A stretch of DNA of 64,000 bases, from NCBI RefSeq assembly GCF_003053745.1, contig NZ_QAYE01000005.1:1-64000 (forward strand). The letters are read 5' to 3'. Source of the DNA: Sphingomonas faeni. Lineage in GTDB: Bacteria > Pseudomonadota > Alphaproteobacteria > Sphingomonadales > Sphingomonadaceae. This document shows positions 34,968 through 43,567 of this stretch, one piece after another (position 1 is the stretch's first letter; every line of letters begins with the position of its first letter). The notes beneath the pieces are model-generated. The model saw nothing but the letters and a program-made list of their open reading frames with translations. It did no database searches and was not told where the DNA came from. A program made the position numbers and the translations under genes.

Positions 34968-36791
34968 TCAAGCCGCGAGCATGCTGATGGTGGCGCGGTT
35001 GCGGCCGTCACGCTTGGATTGATACAATGCCATGTCCGCCGCCTGGATGAGCGTCGTACCATCCCGGTCCATGGCGTCGGACCAGGTCGCGATGCCGAAC
35101 GACATGCTGGTCGAGCCCAGCGTGCGGTTGCCGTGTCGGACAGCCAGTTCCGCAATGGCGCGCCGCACGGTCTCGACGCGACCGGCAAGTGCTTCCGCGG
35201 TCGTGCCCGGCGCGATGATCGTGAACTCCTCGCCGCCGAAGCGGCAAATGACATCGCCGTCGCGGAACCGACTGCGCATCTCCGCCGCGACCATCTGCAG
35301 CACTGAGTCGCCGGCATCGTGGCCGAACTCGTCGTTGAACCGCTTGAAATGATCGATGTCGCACATGACGAGGCTGAGCGGACTCCCCGCGCGCAAGGAT
35401 CGGGCGATCTCCAGCTTGAGCGTTTCTTCCATGTAGCGACGATTGAACAGGCTGGTGAGCGGATCGCGGATCGTCTGCTCGCGTAGCGATCGCTGCAAGC
35501 GGTGGTTGACCAGCGCGGATGCGATGTTCTCGGTCAGAACGTTCATCCGGAAGCGGTTCTCGGCTCCGATCCGTCCCTGGAGATAGAGCACGCCGATGAC
35601 CTCGCCGCCCGCGAGCAGGGGTTCGCAATGATACACCTCGTTCTCCGCGACATGCCCGCAGACGATCTCGCGGCTGGGGTCTTCGACGGAGTGGCTCTGG
35701 CCGCGACGCAGCGCCCAGCACCGCTCTGGCGCGAAACCTTCGATCGGCACGGTAATGCCGCCCCAGCTCGCGACGGGGGCAAGGCAATTGCGCGAGTTGT
35801 TGTGCGCGTACAGCGCGCCGGGGATGTCGGGGAGCACCTGCGGTACGAACACCCGGACGATCTGCGCCAACTCGTCGTCGGTGCGCGCGGCCTGCATGCG
35901 ATGCGCCATGCCGCCGAGCAGTTCGATGACGTCGCCGCGTTCGCGAAGCGACTTCGTGTTCTGCTCGAGTTCGGTGTTGACGATCTGCAATTGCCGCTCA
36001 CTGGTTCCCTGGTCTGCGACGGCACCCCTTAATCGGTCGGCCATCGCATTGTAGCCGACGGCGAGGCGGGTAAACTCCCGCGATCCCATCGCAGTATCGA
36101 TGCGGGCGTCCTGTTCGCCGCTGCCAAGCGCGGTCATCGCTCGCATCATGGTCGCCAGCGGGCGGCGGATCGCCCGGACGAGCAGCGCAAAGCTGCCGAC
36201 GACGATGAGGGCGACGGCGATCGCGCCAAGTATCGCCAATCTCTTGCCGCTTTCCAGCCGCTGAACCGCTGCGTCCTGCCGCGTGGACTGGAGCGCGCGT
36301 TCCTCGTCGAGAAAGTCCTGCGCGCGCACGCTGATCGCATCCATCAGTTCGCGGCCGCGGCCACTCGCGATGACCGCGACCGCGCCGGAAAAATCACCCC
36401 GGCGGGCAAGATTCAACGGTTGCAGCAAAATGGCGGAGCGCTCCTTCATCAGCACCGCGATTTCCTGCGCCCGTGCATGCTGAAGCGGATTGTCGTCGGT
36501 CTGTTCAACGACTCGGGCGATGGTTCGGGCAGCGCTATCCACACGTTCGGCGTACGACCGAGCATAGGCTGGATCGCGCGTGATGACGAAGCCACGCTGG
36601 CCGGATTCGGCCTCGCGCAGATCGCCCAGCGCCGCTTCCGTCGTCTCGATGATCCCGGCGGAATGCGCGGCCCAGTGAACGCTCTGGCTGGCCTGATACG
36701 ACGCATCGGCGAGGAGCCCCGCCAAAGACGCCAACGCGAGGAGGACGATGAGTCCGATCGCGGTTATACGCGCTGTCAGCGATACGAACAT
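34968..36791 (-). CDS. Diguanylate cyclase with CHASE3, HAMP, GAF and GGDEF domains
   Basis: A 607-residue sensor enzyme that makes cyclic di-GMP. Order: membrane helix (about 8-28), periplasmic CHASE3 (about 40-175, ESGQRGFVITRDPAY), second helix (about 183-206), HAMP (about 207-258), coiled segment, GAF (about 285-420) and GGDEF (about 440-600). GGEEF is at 519-523 and is preceded by an RDGD inhibitory site (510-513) five residues upstream, so product inhibition is expected. All catalytic residues are present, with DPLTSLFNRRYMEE at the domain start. No EAL domain is present. The gene faces the divergent Hsp70-like gene. Confidence 0.95.
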   Translation of the reverse strand: MFVSLTARITAIGLIVLLALASLAGLLADASYQASQSVHWAAHSAGIIETTEAALGDLREAESGQRGFVITRDPAYARSYAERVDSAARTIARVVEQTDDNPLQHARAQEIAVLMKERSAILLQPLNLARRGDFSGAVAVIASGRGRELMDAISVRAQDFLDEERALQSTRQDAAVQRLESGKRLAILGAIAVALIVVGSFALLVRAIRRPLATMMRAMTALGSGEQDARIDTAMGSREFTRLAVGYNAMADRLRGAVADQGTSERQLQIVNTELEQNTKSLRERGDVIELLGGMAHRMQAARTDDELAQIVRVFVPQVLPDIPGALYAHNNSRNCLAPVASWGGITVPIEGFAPERCWALRRGQSHSVEDPSREIVCGHVAENEVYHCEPLLAGGEVIGVLYLQGRIGAENRFRMNVLTENIASALVNHRLQRSLREQTIRDPLTSLFNRRYMEETLKLEIARSLRAGSPLSLVMCDIDHFKRFNDEFGHDAGDSVLQMVAAEMRSRFRDGDVICRFGGEEFTIIAPGTTAEALAGRVETVRRAIAELAVRHGNRTLGSTSMSFGIATWSDAMDRDGTTLIQAADMALYQSKRDGRNRATISMLAA

Positions 36792-37082
36792 CGCGGCATG
36801 CTTATCCCCAAGAGCTTAGCGTTTGGTTACGCTGCGAGGGACCGGCCCTGTTTCGTCCTAGGGAGAAGGGGCGGGCCTGATAAAAATGTGTGCGAACGGC
36901 TCGCTTGGAAAAAAAGGCAAACCGCTGGAAACCGACTCTTGACGGGCTTCCGCTGTGTGCGGTCATCCAGTCACGGATCGAAGCTCCACGAAGGCCGCTC
37001 AACTAGTCCGCCGAAGCACGCACGGGGTTGCCATCCCGCCCCGCGCATCGGCATAGGCGCGCGTTCATTGAAGGACGACGCG

Positions 37083-38381
37083 ATGCAGACGGACGCTGGC
37101 GGCCCCGCCTTGGGGCTGGATTTCGGCACGACCAACAGCGTCGTGGCGCTGGGGACGCGCGGCGGGACGCCCGAACTCGTGAGCTTCGCCGCCCCTGCCG
37201 AGACGAGCCCGGTATTCCGCTCGGCGTTGTGCTTCTGGCAGGACGACAGCGGCAAGGGGCTCGCGTCGGACGCGGGGCCGTGGGCGATCGCGGAATATAT
37301 GGAGTACCCGCTCGACAGCCGGTTCATCCAGTCGTTCAAGTCGGTCGCGGCGATGAAGACGTTCGAGCAGGCGTCGGTCTTCGATAAGCGGTACCGCTTT
37401 GAGGAAATGGGCCAGCTGTTCCTCGAAAAGCTGATTTCGCATGCGGGCGGCAAGCTCGATACGCGGCCGCACCGGATCGTCGTCGGCCGCCCGGTCGAAT
37501 ATGCCGGCGCGCGGCCTGACGAAGCGCTCGCCCGCACGCGCTATGACGCGATGTTCAAAGGCTTCGGGGCGGAGATCCATTACGTCTACGAACCGCTCGG
37601 GGCGGCGTATAGCTACGCGACGCGGCTGACCGAGCCGGCGACGATTCTGGTGGCGGATTTCGGCGGTGGTACGAGCGACTTTTCGGTGGTGCGCGTTGCC
37701 GAGCCGGGCGCGGCGCGGCGCTGTACGCCGCTTGGGCATGCGGGCGTCGGGATCGCGGGGGATCGGTTCGATTACCGGATACTCGACCGGCTGGTACTGC
37801 CGATGCTGGGCAAGGGCGGCGCGTACAAGTCGTTCGGCAAGGAACTGGAGATTCCGCGCGCGTATTTCGCCGACTTCGCGGACTGGTCCAGGCTCGCGCT
37901 GATGCGCAACCGCAAGACGATGACCGAACTGGAGCGGTTGCAGAAGACCGCGGTCGATCCCGACGCGATCGGGCGGATGATTGCGGTGATCGAGAACGAA
38001 CTGGGGTATCCTCTGTACGATGCGGTCGGGTCGCTCAAGCGGGCGCTGTCGAGCGGCGAGGATGCGCATTTCCACTTCGCAGGCGCAGGCCTGGAGATCG
38101 AGGCGGACGTGACGCGGGCGCAGTTCGAGGGCTGGATCGCCGACGACGTCGTGCGGATCGAGGCGGCGGTCGACCGGGCTTTGGAGGTGGCGAACGTCGG
38201 TGGCGGCGAGATCGACCGGGTGTTCCTGACTGGCGGGTCGTCGCTGATCCCGCGTATCCGCCGCATCTTCGTGGAGCGGTTCGGCGAGGCGGCGATCATG
38301 AGCGGCGGCGAGCTGACCTCGATCGCACACGGTCTCGCGCTGATCGGCGAGCAGGACGATATCGCGGCTTGGTCGGCATGA
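37083..38381 (+). CDS. Hsp70-like protein (YegD-like)
   Basis: A 432-residue actin-fold ATPase of the YegD type. The phosphate 1 motif is GLDFGTTNSVVAL, the adenosine-binding VVGRPVEYAGARP follows, and phosphate 2 is VADFGGGTSDFSVV. The substrate-binding domain of DnaK is missing, so it is a stand-alone nucleotide-binding protein; length is close to E. coli YegD (450). I chose the ATG at 37083, since an earlier in-frame reading upstream shows no Hsp70 sequence. It overlaps the next gene by 4 bp and leads a three-gene unit. Confidence 0.93.
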   Translation: MQTDAGGPALGLDFGTTNSVVALGTRGGTPELVSFAAPAETSPVFRSALCFWQDDSGKGLASDAGPWAIAEYMEYPLDSRFIQSFKSVAAMKTFEQASVFDKRYRFEEMGQLFLEKLISHAGGKLDTRPHRIVVGRPVEYAGARPDEALARTRYDAMFKGFGAEIHYVYEPLGAAYSYATRLTEPATILVADFGGGTSDFSVVRVAEPGAARRCTPLGHAGVGIAGDRFDYRILDRLVLPMLGKGGAYKSFGKELEIPRAYFADFADWSRLALMRNRKTMTELERLQKTAVDPDAIGRMIAVIENELGYPLYDAVGSLKRALSSGEDAHFHFAGAGLEIEADVTRAQFEGWIADDVVRIEAAVDRALEVANVGGGEIDRVFLTGGSSLIPRIRRIFVERFGEAAIMSGGELTSIAHGLALIGEQDDIAAWSA

Positions 38382-39040
38382 TCCCACGTGTGCTTCTCGG
38401 GACGGCGCAGGTTCCGGGTGGGGGTGAGCTTCGCTTGCTCCAGCGTGGCGCCGAGTTTTCGATCATGCTCGGTGCGAACGAGTTGATGAACAGTCGGTTG
38501 AGCGGGTCGGAAGAGGCGCTGGCGGAGCAGGCGTGCGACCGGATCGGTGGGCGGCCGGGTGTTCGGATGCTGATCGGCGGGCTTGGGATGGGGTTTACCC
38601 TTCGCGCGGCGCTCGCACGGCTTGGGCCCGATGCGGCGGTGGCGGTTGCGGAGATCGTGCCGGCCGTGATCGAGTGGGCGCGCGGGCCTATGGCGACGCT
38701 GCACGACGACAGCCTGACCGATCCGCGGACCCGGATCTTCGAGGGCGATGTCGCCGCGGCGATCGCGGAGGGTGATTGGGACGCGATCCTGCTCGATGTG
38801 GATAACGGTCCGGACGGGATTTCTCGGCCGGGTAACGATCGGCTTTACGGGGCGCGCGGATTGTCTCTGGCGCGAGCGGCTTTGCGGCCGGGCGGCGTGC
38901 TCGCCGTGTGGTCGTCCGCTCCGAGCAAGCCGTTCGCTACCCGACTTTCCGAAGCCGGGTTCGCGGTCGACGAAGTGATCGCGCGGGCGACGCGGAAGGG
39001 CGGCGCGCGGCACACGATCTGGTTCGCCACCAAGCCATGA
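38378..39040 (+). CDS. Spermidine-synthase-like SAM-dependent methyltransferase
   Basis: A 220-residue class I methyltransferase-fold protein with the polyamine-synthase (PABS) layout. The N terminus has MIPRVLLGTAQVPGGGELRL and ELMNSRLSGSEEALAEQA; the nucleotide-binding glycine loop is LIGGLGMGFTLRAAL, with AVAEIVPAVIEWAR as the acidic strand end and DAILLDVDNGPDG following. It is shorter than SpeE (about 280), so it may be a methyltransferase or an orphan PABS protein. The ATG overlaps the Hsp70 stop codon by 4 bp (ATGA). Confidence 0.88.
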   Translation: MIPRVLLGTAQVPGGGELRLLQRGAEFSIMLGANELMNSRLSGSEEALAEQACDRIGGRPGVRMLIGGLGMGFTLRAALARLGPDAAVAVAEIVPAVIEWARGPMATLHDDSLTDPRTRIFEGDVAAAIAEGDWDAILLDVDNGPDGISRPGNDRLYGARGLSLARAALRPGGVLAVWSSAPSKPFATRLSEAGFAVDEVIARATRKGGARHTIWFATKP

Positions 39041-40095
39041 TCTGGCGGTGGGCTGTCTTGATCGCGCTGTCGGCGGTGATCGCCGGTCTGCTTGAGGTCG
39101 TCGGGCTGCCTGCGGGGTTGCTGCTCGGGCCGATGGTCGCTGCGGTCGTGCTGGCGGTGCGGGGATGGTCTCTGAGCGTGCCGACTTCGGCGTTTCGCGG
39201 GGCGCAGGCGGCGGTCGGGACTTTGATTGCGGGGTCGATCACCACGGGGATCGTCGCGACAGTGGCGGATCACTGGCCGGTGTTCCTGATGGTCAATTTC
39301 GTCACGCTCGCGGCGAGTAGCGTGCTCGGATACCTGCTGAGCCGGTGGCAGGTGTTGCCGGGCACCGTCGCGGTGTGGGGTTCGACGCCGGGTGCTGCGA
39401 GCGCGATGGTGTTGATGGCGCAGGCCTACGGCGCGGACTCGCGGCTGGTCGCGGTGATGACCTACACGCGGGTGGTGAGCGTGGCGGTGGTCGCGTCGGT
39501 GCTGGCAGCGGTGATGGTCGGCGGCGGGAGTGGGCATCATGTTGCGGGCGCGTGGTTTGCGGCGGTCGATCCGGTCGCCGTCTTGCGGACGATCGCGATT
39601 GCCGGGGTTGGTGCGAGTGTCGGTGTGGTGCTGAAGCTTCCCGCCGGCGCGCTGCTCGGGTCGCTGGTCGCGGGGGCGGCGCTCAATGTCACCGGCGTCG
39701 CGCAACCGGTTTTGCCGCAGTGGCTGCTCGCGATCAGCTATGCGGTGGTCGGGTGGCGGATCGGGCTGTCGTTCACGCGCGATACGTTGCGGGTGGCGGG
39801 CAAGGCGATGCCGCGGATCCTGTTGTCGGTGGCGCTGCTGATCGCGTTCTGCGGCGGGATCGCGGCGGCGTTGACGCGCTGGTGGGGGATCGATCCGGTT
39901 ACCGCGTATCTGGCGACGAGCCCGGGCGGGATGGACTCGGTCGCGATCATCGCTGCGTCGAGCCCGGTCGATGTGCCGTTCGTGATGGCGCTTCAGGTGT
40001 TGCGGTTCCTGGGGGTGTTGCTGATCGGGCCGCCGCTCGCGAAGTTCGTGGCGACGCGGCAGGGCGGTGTGCCGCCGCCGGTTATTCCGACTTAG
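39037..40095 (+). CDS. AbrB-family membrane protein
   Basis: A 352-residue integral membrane protein of the AbrB/ammonia-monooxygenase-like family (two repeats of about five helices). Landmarks are GLPAGLLLGPMVAAVV, GSTPGAASAMVLMAQAYGAD, and near the end ATSPGGMDSVAIIAASSPVDVPFVMALQ, the duplicated P-G-(A/G)-M signature. Its transport substrate is unknown; homologues have been connected to glycine-betaine or osmolyte responses. The ATG overlaps the methyltransferase stop codon by 4 bp, so all three genes are translationally coupled. Confidence 0.9.
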   Translation: MIWRWAVLIALSAVIAGLLEVVGLPAGLLLGPMVAAVVLAVRGWSLSVPTSAFRGAQAAVGTLIAGSITTGIVATVADHWPVFLMVNFVTLAASSVLGYLLSRWQVLPGTVAVWGSTPGAASAMVLMAQAYGADSRLVAVMTYTRVVSVAVVASVLAAVMVGGGSGHHVAGAWFAAVDPVAVLRTIAIAGVGASVGVVLKLPAGALLGSLVAGAALNVTGVAQPVLPQWLLAISYAVVGWRIGLSFTRDTLRVAGKAMPRILLSVALLIAFCGGIAAALTRWWGIDPVTAYLATSPGGMDSVAIIAASSPVDVPFVMALQVLRFLGVLLIGPPLAKFVATRQGGVPPPVIPT

Positions 40096-40126
40096 ATCTC
40101 GATCGGCACTCACCCTCGCCGCCCTG

Positions 40127-40250
40127 ATCCTCCCCCGCAAGGGGGAGGTGGCTGGCACTTGCAAGACGGAGGGGGAGGTAAGGGTAACCGCTGTTCCGTG
40201 TCCTCCCCCTCCGTCACCTTCGGTGCCACCTCCCCCTGGCGGGGGAGGAT
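40127..40250. repeat. Paired-arm repeat, TCCTCCCCC family
   Basis: ATCCTCCCCCGCAAGGGGGA, GGTGGCTGGCAC, then the inverted TCACCTTCGGTGCCACCTCC and CCCTGGCGGGGGAGGAT. It separates the converging AbrB-family and dctD genes. Confidence 0.9.
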
Positions 40251-40256
40251 TGAGAG

Positions 40257-41582
40257 TCACCCCTTAGTCGGGCGGTAGGCCTCGACGTCGATCTCGTGGC
40301 GCTTGAGCTTGTCGTAGAACGTCTTGCGCGGGATGCCGAGCGCGGCCAGCGCGGAGCGGACGTCGCCACTTACCTGTTGCAGCACGGCGCGGATCGTCGC
40401 TTCCTCGAACTTGTCGACGCGGGCGGGAAGGGGGATGTCGCTGTCCTCGTCGACCGCCTCTTCCGCCTCGACTCGGAGCACGAGACGTTTCGCCAGGTTG
40501 TCGAGTTCGCGGACGTTGCCGGGCCAGTCGTGCTGACCGAGATACGCTAGCGTCGCGGTGTCGATCGTCGGGACCTCGCGGCCGAACCGTTCGGCGGCCT
40601 GGTGGAGCAAATGGCCGAACAGCAGCGGAATGTCGTCGCGGCGTTCTCTGAGCGGCGGGATGCGCAGGCGGACCGCATCGAGGCGGAACAGGAGGTCGGC
40701 GCGGAACCTCCCTTCCTCGACAGCCTGTTCGAGGCCGGGTTTGGCGGCGGCGATTACGCGCAGATCGAGCGCGCGGGGGAGATCTCCGCCGACGGGCATC
40801 ACCTCGCGCTCCTCGAGCACACGGAGCAGTTTTGCCTGAAACGCCGGCAGCGTGCTCTCGATCTCGTCGAGGAACAGCGTGCCGCGGTTCGAGGCCTCGA
40901 TCCGGCCGGTGCGGGGGAGGCGGGAGTCGCCGTCGTGGCCGAACAGCTCGATCTCGGCGACCGCCTCGGGGAGCGCGGCGCAGTTGACCGCGACGAACGG
41001 GCGGGAGCGGCGGTTGCTCCAGCGGTGGAGCAGGACGGCGACGAGTTCCTTGCCGGTGCCGGTCTCGCCTTCGACCAGCACGTCGATATCGGCTTGGGCG
41101 ATCTGGCGCATCGTTTCGCGGAGGCGGACCATAACCGGGGTCTCGCCGATCAGCGGTTCGGCACCGATCGTTTCTTCGGCGGCGGCGCGGAGACGGCGGT
41201 TGTCGAGGACGAGCCTGCGCATTTCGAGCGCCCGGCGTGCCCCCGCAATCAAATGGTCGGTCGCGAAGGGTTTCGGGATGAAGTCGAACGCGCCGTTCTT
41301 CAGCGCGGCGACCGCCATCGCGACGTCGCCGTGGCCGGTCATCAGCAGCACCGGGATCTCATGGTCGATCGCGGCGATCCGGCGGAAGAGTTCGAGGCCG
41401 TCCATCTTCGGCATGCGGATGTCGGACACCACCGCACCATCGAACCCGGCGGTCACGCGGGCGAGCGCGACGGTCGGGTCGCGCTCGGCGATCACCGCGA
41501 TGCCGGCGAGTTCGAACGATTGCTCCAGCGCGCCGCGGAGGACGTCGTCGTCGTCGACGAGCAGAACCGCTTGCTCGCTCAT
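40257..41582 (-). CDS. dctD: C4-dicarboxylate response regulator DctD-like, lacking GAFTGA
   Basis: A 441-residue NtrC-family protein. The receiver domain (1-120) has phosphoacceptor Asp54 in VVSDIRMP. The AAA+ domain (about 140-370) has Walker A GETGTGKE, Walker B TLFLDEIES and an arginine-finger FRADLLFRLD. The Fis-type DNA-binding domain (about 395-435) reads SALAALGIPRKTFYDKLKRH. After ELFGH (212-216) the protein goes straight to DGDSRLPRTGRIE, so the GAFTGA loop that contacts sigma-54 is absent. Its ATG overlaps the dctB stop codon by 4 bp. It probably controls dctA, either without sigma-54 or by repression. Confidence 0.9.
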   Translation of the reverse strand: MSEQAVLLVDDDDVLRGALEQSFELAGIAVIAERDPTVALARVTAGFDGAVVSDIRMPKMDGLELFRRIAAIDHEIPVLLMTGHGDVAMAVAALKNGAFDFIPKPFATDHLIAGARRALEMRRLVLDNRRLRAAAEETIGAEPLIGETPVMVRLRETMRQIAQADIDVLVEGETGTGKELVAVLLHRWSNRRSRPFVAVNCAALPEAVAEIELFGHDGDSRLPRTGRIEASNRGTLFLDEIESTLPAFQAKLLRVLEEREVMPVGGDLPRALDLRVIAAAKPGLEQAVEEGRFRADLLFRLDAVRLRIPPLRERRDDIPLLFGHLLHQAAERFGREVPTIDTATLAYLGQHDWPGNVRELDNLAKRLVLRVEAEEAVDEDSDIPLPARVDKFEEATIRAVLQQVSGDVRSALAALGIPRKTFYDKLKRHEIDVEAYRPTKG

Positions 41583-43363
41583 GCCTTCACCAGGATCATA
41601 CGGAAGATGGCGCCTTCTGGAGCGGGGACGAGGTCGAGCGTGCCGCCGAACTCGGTCATGATGTCGCGCGCGATGCCGAGGCCGAGCCCGAGGCCGTCCT
41701 TCTTGCTCGTCGCGAACGGGGTGAAGAGGTGGTCGGCGATATCGGCTTCGATCCCGGGGCCGTTGTCGGCGACGGTCAGCACGACATCGCGGCCTTTGCG
41801 TCCGACGGTGACGCTCACGCGGGCATCGCGGCGGTCGGCGACCGCGTCGAGCGCGTTCTGGAGGAGGTTGACCAGCACCTGCTCCAGGCGGACGCGGCCG
41901 GCGATGACAGTGAGCCGTGCCTCGGGGCCATTCGGCAGGTCGAGCGTCACGCCCTTGGCGCGGAACCGGTCGCCGATCAGCAGGCGGACGCCGTCGATCG
42001 CCTCGTCGAGCGCCACCGGGCCGATCGATCCTGCACCGCGCCGGGCATAACGGCGGAGGCCCGCGGTGATCGTTCCGATCCGGCTGGTGAGGTCGACGAT
42101 CGACTGGAGATTGGTTGCCGCGCGCGCGGGTTCGCCGCGGTCGAGGAAGGCCGCGGCATTGTCGGCGAAGGTGCGGATCGCGGCGACGGGCTGGTTGATC
42201 TCGTGCGCGACGCTGGCGGTGATCGTCCCAATCGAGCCGACGCGGTTGGCGTGCGCGAGTTCCTCGCGTGCCTGGCGGAAGCGCTGGTCGGACGCCTCGC
42301 GCTGCTCGACCTCGATCTGGAGGCGATCGGCGGTGGCGCGGAGCTCGGCGGTGCGGCGCGCGACCTCCGCCTCTAGTTCGGCGCGAGCACCGACGTTGCG
42401 CTTGCGCCGTTCGTACAGCCACCACGCGCCGAGCATTGCGGCGATCGTCAGCATCGCGGCGATCGCGGTGGCCCAGCGCGTGCGGGCGGCGGCGGTGCGC
42501 AAGGCGGCGTCGAGCGGCTCCATGTGCACCAACCGCCAACCCGAAATCGGTACCGGCAGCGACACCGTGATCGCAGGCGATCCGTCGGGCAGCCGCGAAA
42601 CCCCCTCGGCAAGCGTCAGTGGGGCGGGGGCCAATGGCGACGTCCCGAACTGCCGCGTCTCGACCAGCTCGGCGCGACGCGAAGGCGAGAGTGGGCGGGT
42701 GGTCCTAAATTCGAGCTTCGGATCGCTGGAGATCAGGATGACGCCGTCGGGATCGGTGACGAAGGTCGCCATCCGGTCCTGGATCCACGCGCGCGCGATC
42801 TTCTCGAACTCGACCTTGACCACGACCACGCCGAGCGGGCGACCGGCGCGGTCGATCCGTCGCGACAGGTACAGGCCGGGCCGCCCGCTGACGCTGCCGA
42901 GTGCGAAGAACTCGGTCGCGCCGGAGGCCATCGCCTTCGTGAAATAGTCGCGGAACCGGTAGTCGTGGCCGAGGAAGCTGTCCGGGCGCCCGGCGTTCGA
43001 GGCGGCGATCGTCATGCCCTGCGTATCCAGCGCGTAGATGACGGGGGCGCCGGTGCGCTCGGCCAGCAGCGCGAGCTTGGTGTTGAGCGCGGGGTCGACC
43101 TTGCCCGACGCGAGTGCTGCCCGGACGTCGGGGTATTCGCCGAGCATGATCGGCAACAGGCGATAGGTCTGCAGCTCCGCTTCGAGCAGGCGAAGGTTGC
43201 TCCGCGTCTGCTGGCCCGCGCGCATCCGAACGCCGGCGCGCGCGTCTTCGGCGGCGCGCTGGCCGTAGATCGAGGCGACTCCCGCGACGATCATACCAAG
43301 CGCCGCGAACGCCATCAGCACCGTCAACGCCGTGACGAAAAGAGGAGATCGGAGTCGCGTCAT
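41579..43363 (-). CDS. dctB: Sensor histidine kinase DctB-like
   Basis: A 594-residue kinase. Membrane helix 1 (about 8-28), a large periplasmic double-PAS-type (dCACHE) sensor (about 35-285, YRFRDYFTKAMASG and GRPGLYLSRRID), membrane helix 2 (about 300-320), then a coiled stretch. Phosphoacceptor His387 sits in SVAHEINQPVAAIRTF. The ATPase domain has VLVNLLQNALDAVAD, VADNGPGIE and GLGLGLGIARDIMTEFGG. DctB senses succinate, fumarate and malate and phosphorylates DctD. The ATG at 43363 is chosen. It is divergent from dctA. Confidence 0.93.
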   Translation of the reverse strand: MTRLRSPLFVTALTVLMAFAALGMIVAGVASIYGQRAAEDARAGVRMRAGQQTRSNLRLLEAELQTYRLLPIMLGEYPDVRAALASGKVDPALNTKLALLAERTGAPVIYALDTQGMTIAASNAGRPDSFLGHDYRFRDYFTKAMASGATEFFALGSVSGRPGLYLSRRIDRAGRPLGVVVVKVEFEKIARAWIQDRMATFVTDPDGVILISSDPKLEFRTTRPLSPSRRAELVETRQFGTSPLAPAPLTLAEGVSRLPDGSPAITVSLPVPISGWRLVHMEPLDAALRTAAARTRWATAIAAMLTIAAMLGAWWLYERRKRNVGARAELEAEVARRTAELRATADRLQIEVEQREASDQRFRQAREELAHANRVGSIGTITASVAHEINQPVAAIRTFADNAAAFLDRGEPARAATNLQSIVDLTSRIGTITAGLRRYARRGAGSIGPVALDEAIDGVRLLIGDRFRAKGVTLDLPNGPEARLTVIAGRVRLEQVLVNLLQNALDAVADRRDARVSVTVGRKGRDVVLTVADNGPGIEADIADHLFTPFATSKKDGLGLGLGIARDIMTEFGGTLDLVPAPEGAIFRMILVKA

Positions 43364-43385
43364 TTTGTGCGGATTATCACACACG

Positions 43386-43402
43386 CAATGGCCGCGCCAT
43401 TG
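43386..43402. promoter_or_regulatory. CAATGG inverted repeat near the dctB start
   Basis: CAATGG, a 5-bp spacer and CCATTG lie at 43386-43402, 23 bp upstream of the dctB start and in the shared dctB/dctA control region. A third CAATGG lies at about 43433. This could be a binding site for DctD or another regulator, but short inverted repeats also occur by chance. Confidence 0.3.
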
Positions 43403-43567
43403 GTGAAACGCGGCAATTTCCGCACGTCCGAACAATGGGTATGGTAATAAATGGCTAGAAACCAACGTTTTAAGCGCTGAAGGGGCTGCTCTTGTGGTCC
43501 TGGGTTCGGCCCGGCATTACCGTCGCACACAACGTCCCGCGTGAGTGGACGAGAATACCAGGAGGCG

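Noticed and set aside
36420..37082. Long N-terminal part upstream of the Hsp70-like protein
   Set aside because: It overlaps the antisense diguanylate cyclase gene and shows no Hsp70 similarity; the ATG at 37083 starts the actin-fold motif.
40257..42539. A single 760-residue fusion of kinase and regulator on the minus strand
   Set aside because: The first 320 residues are an out-of-frame reading of the dctB gene; the true regulator starts at 41582.
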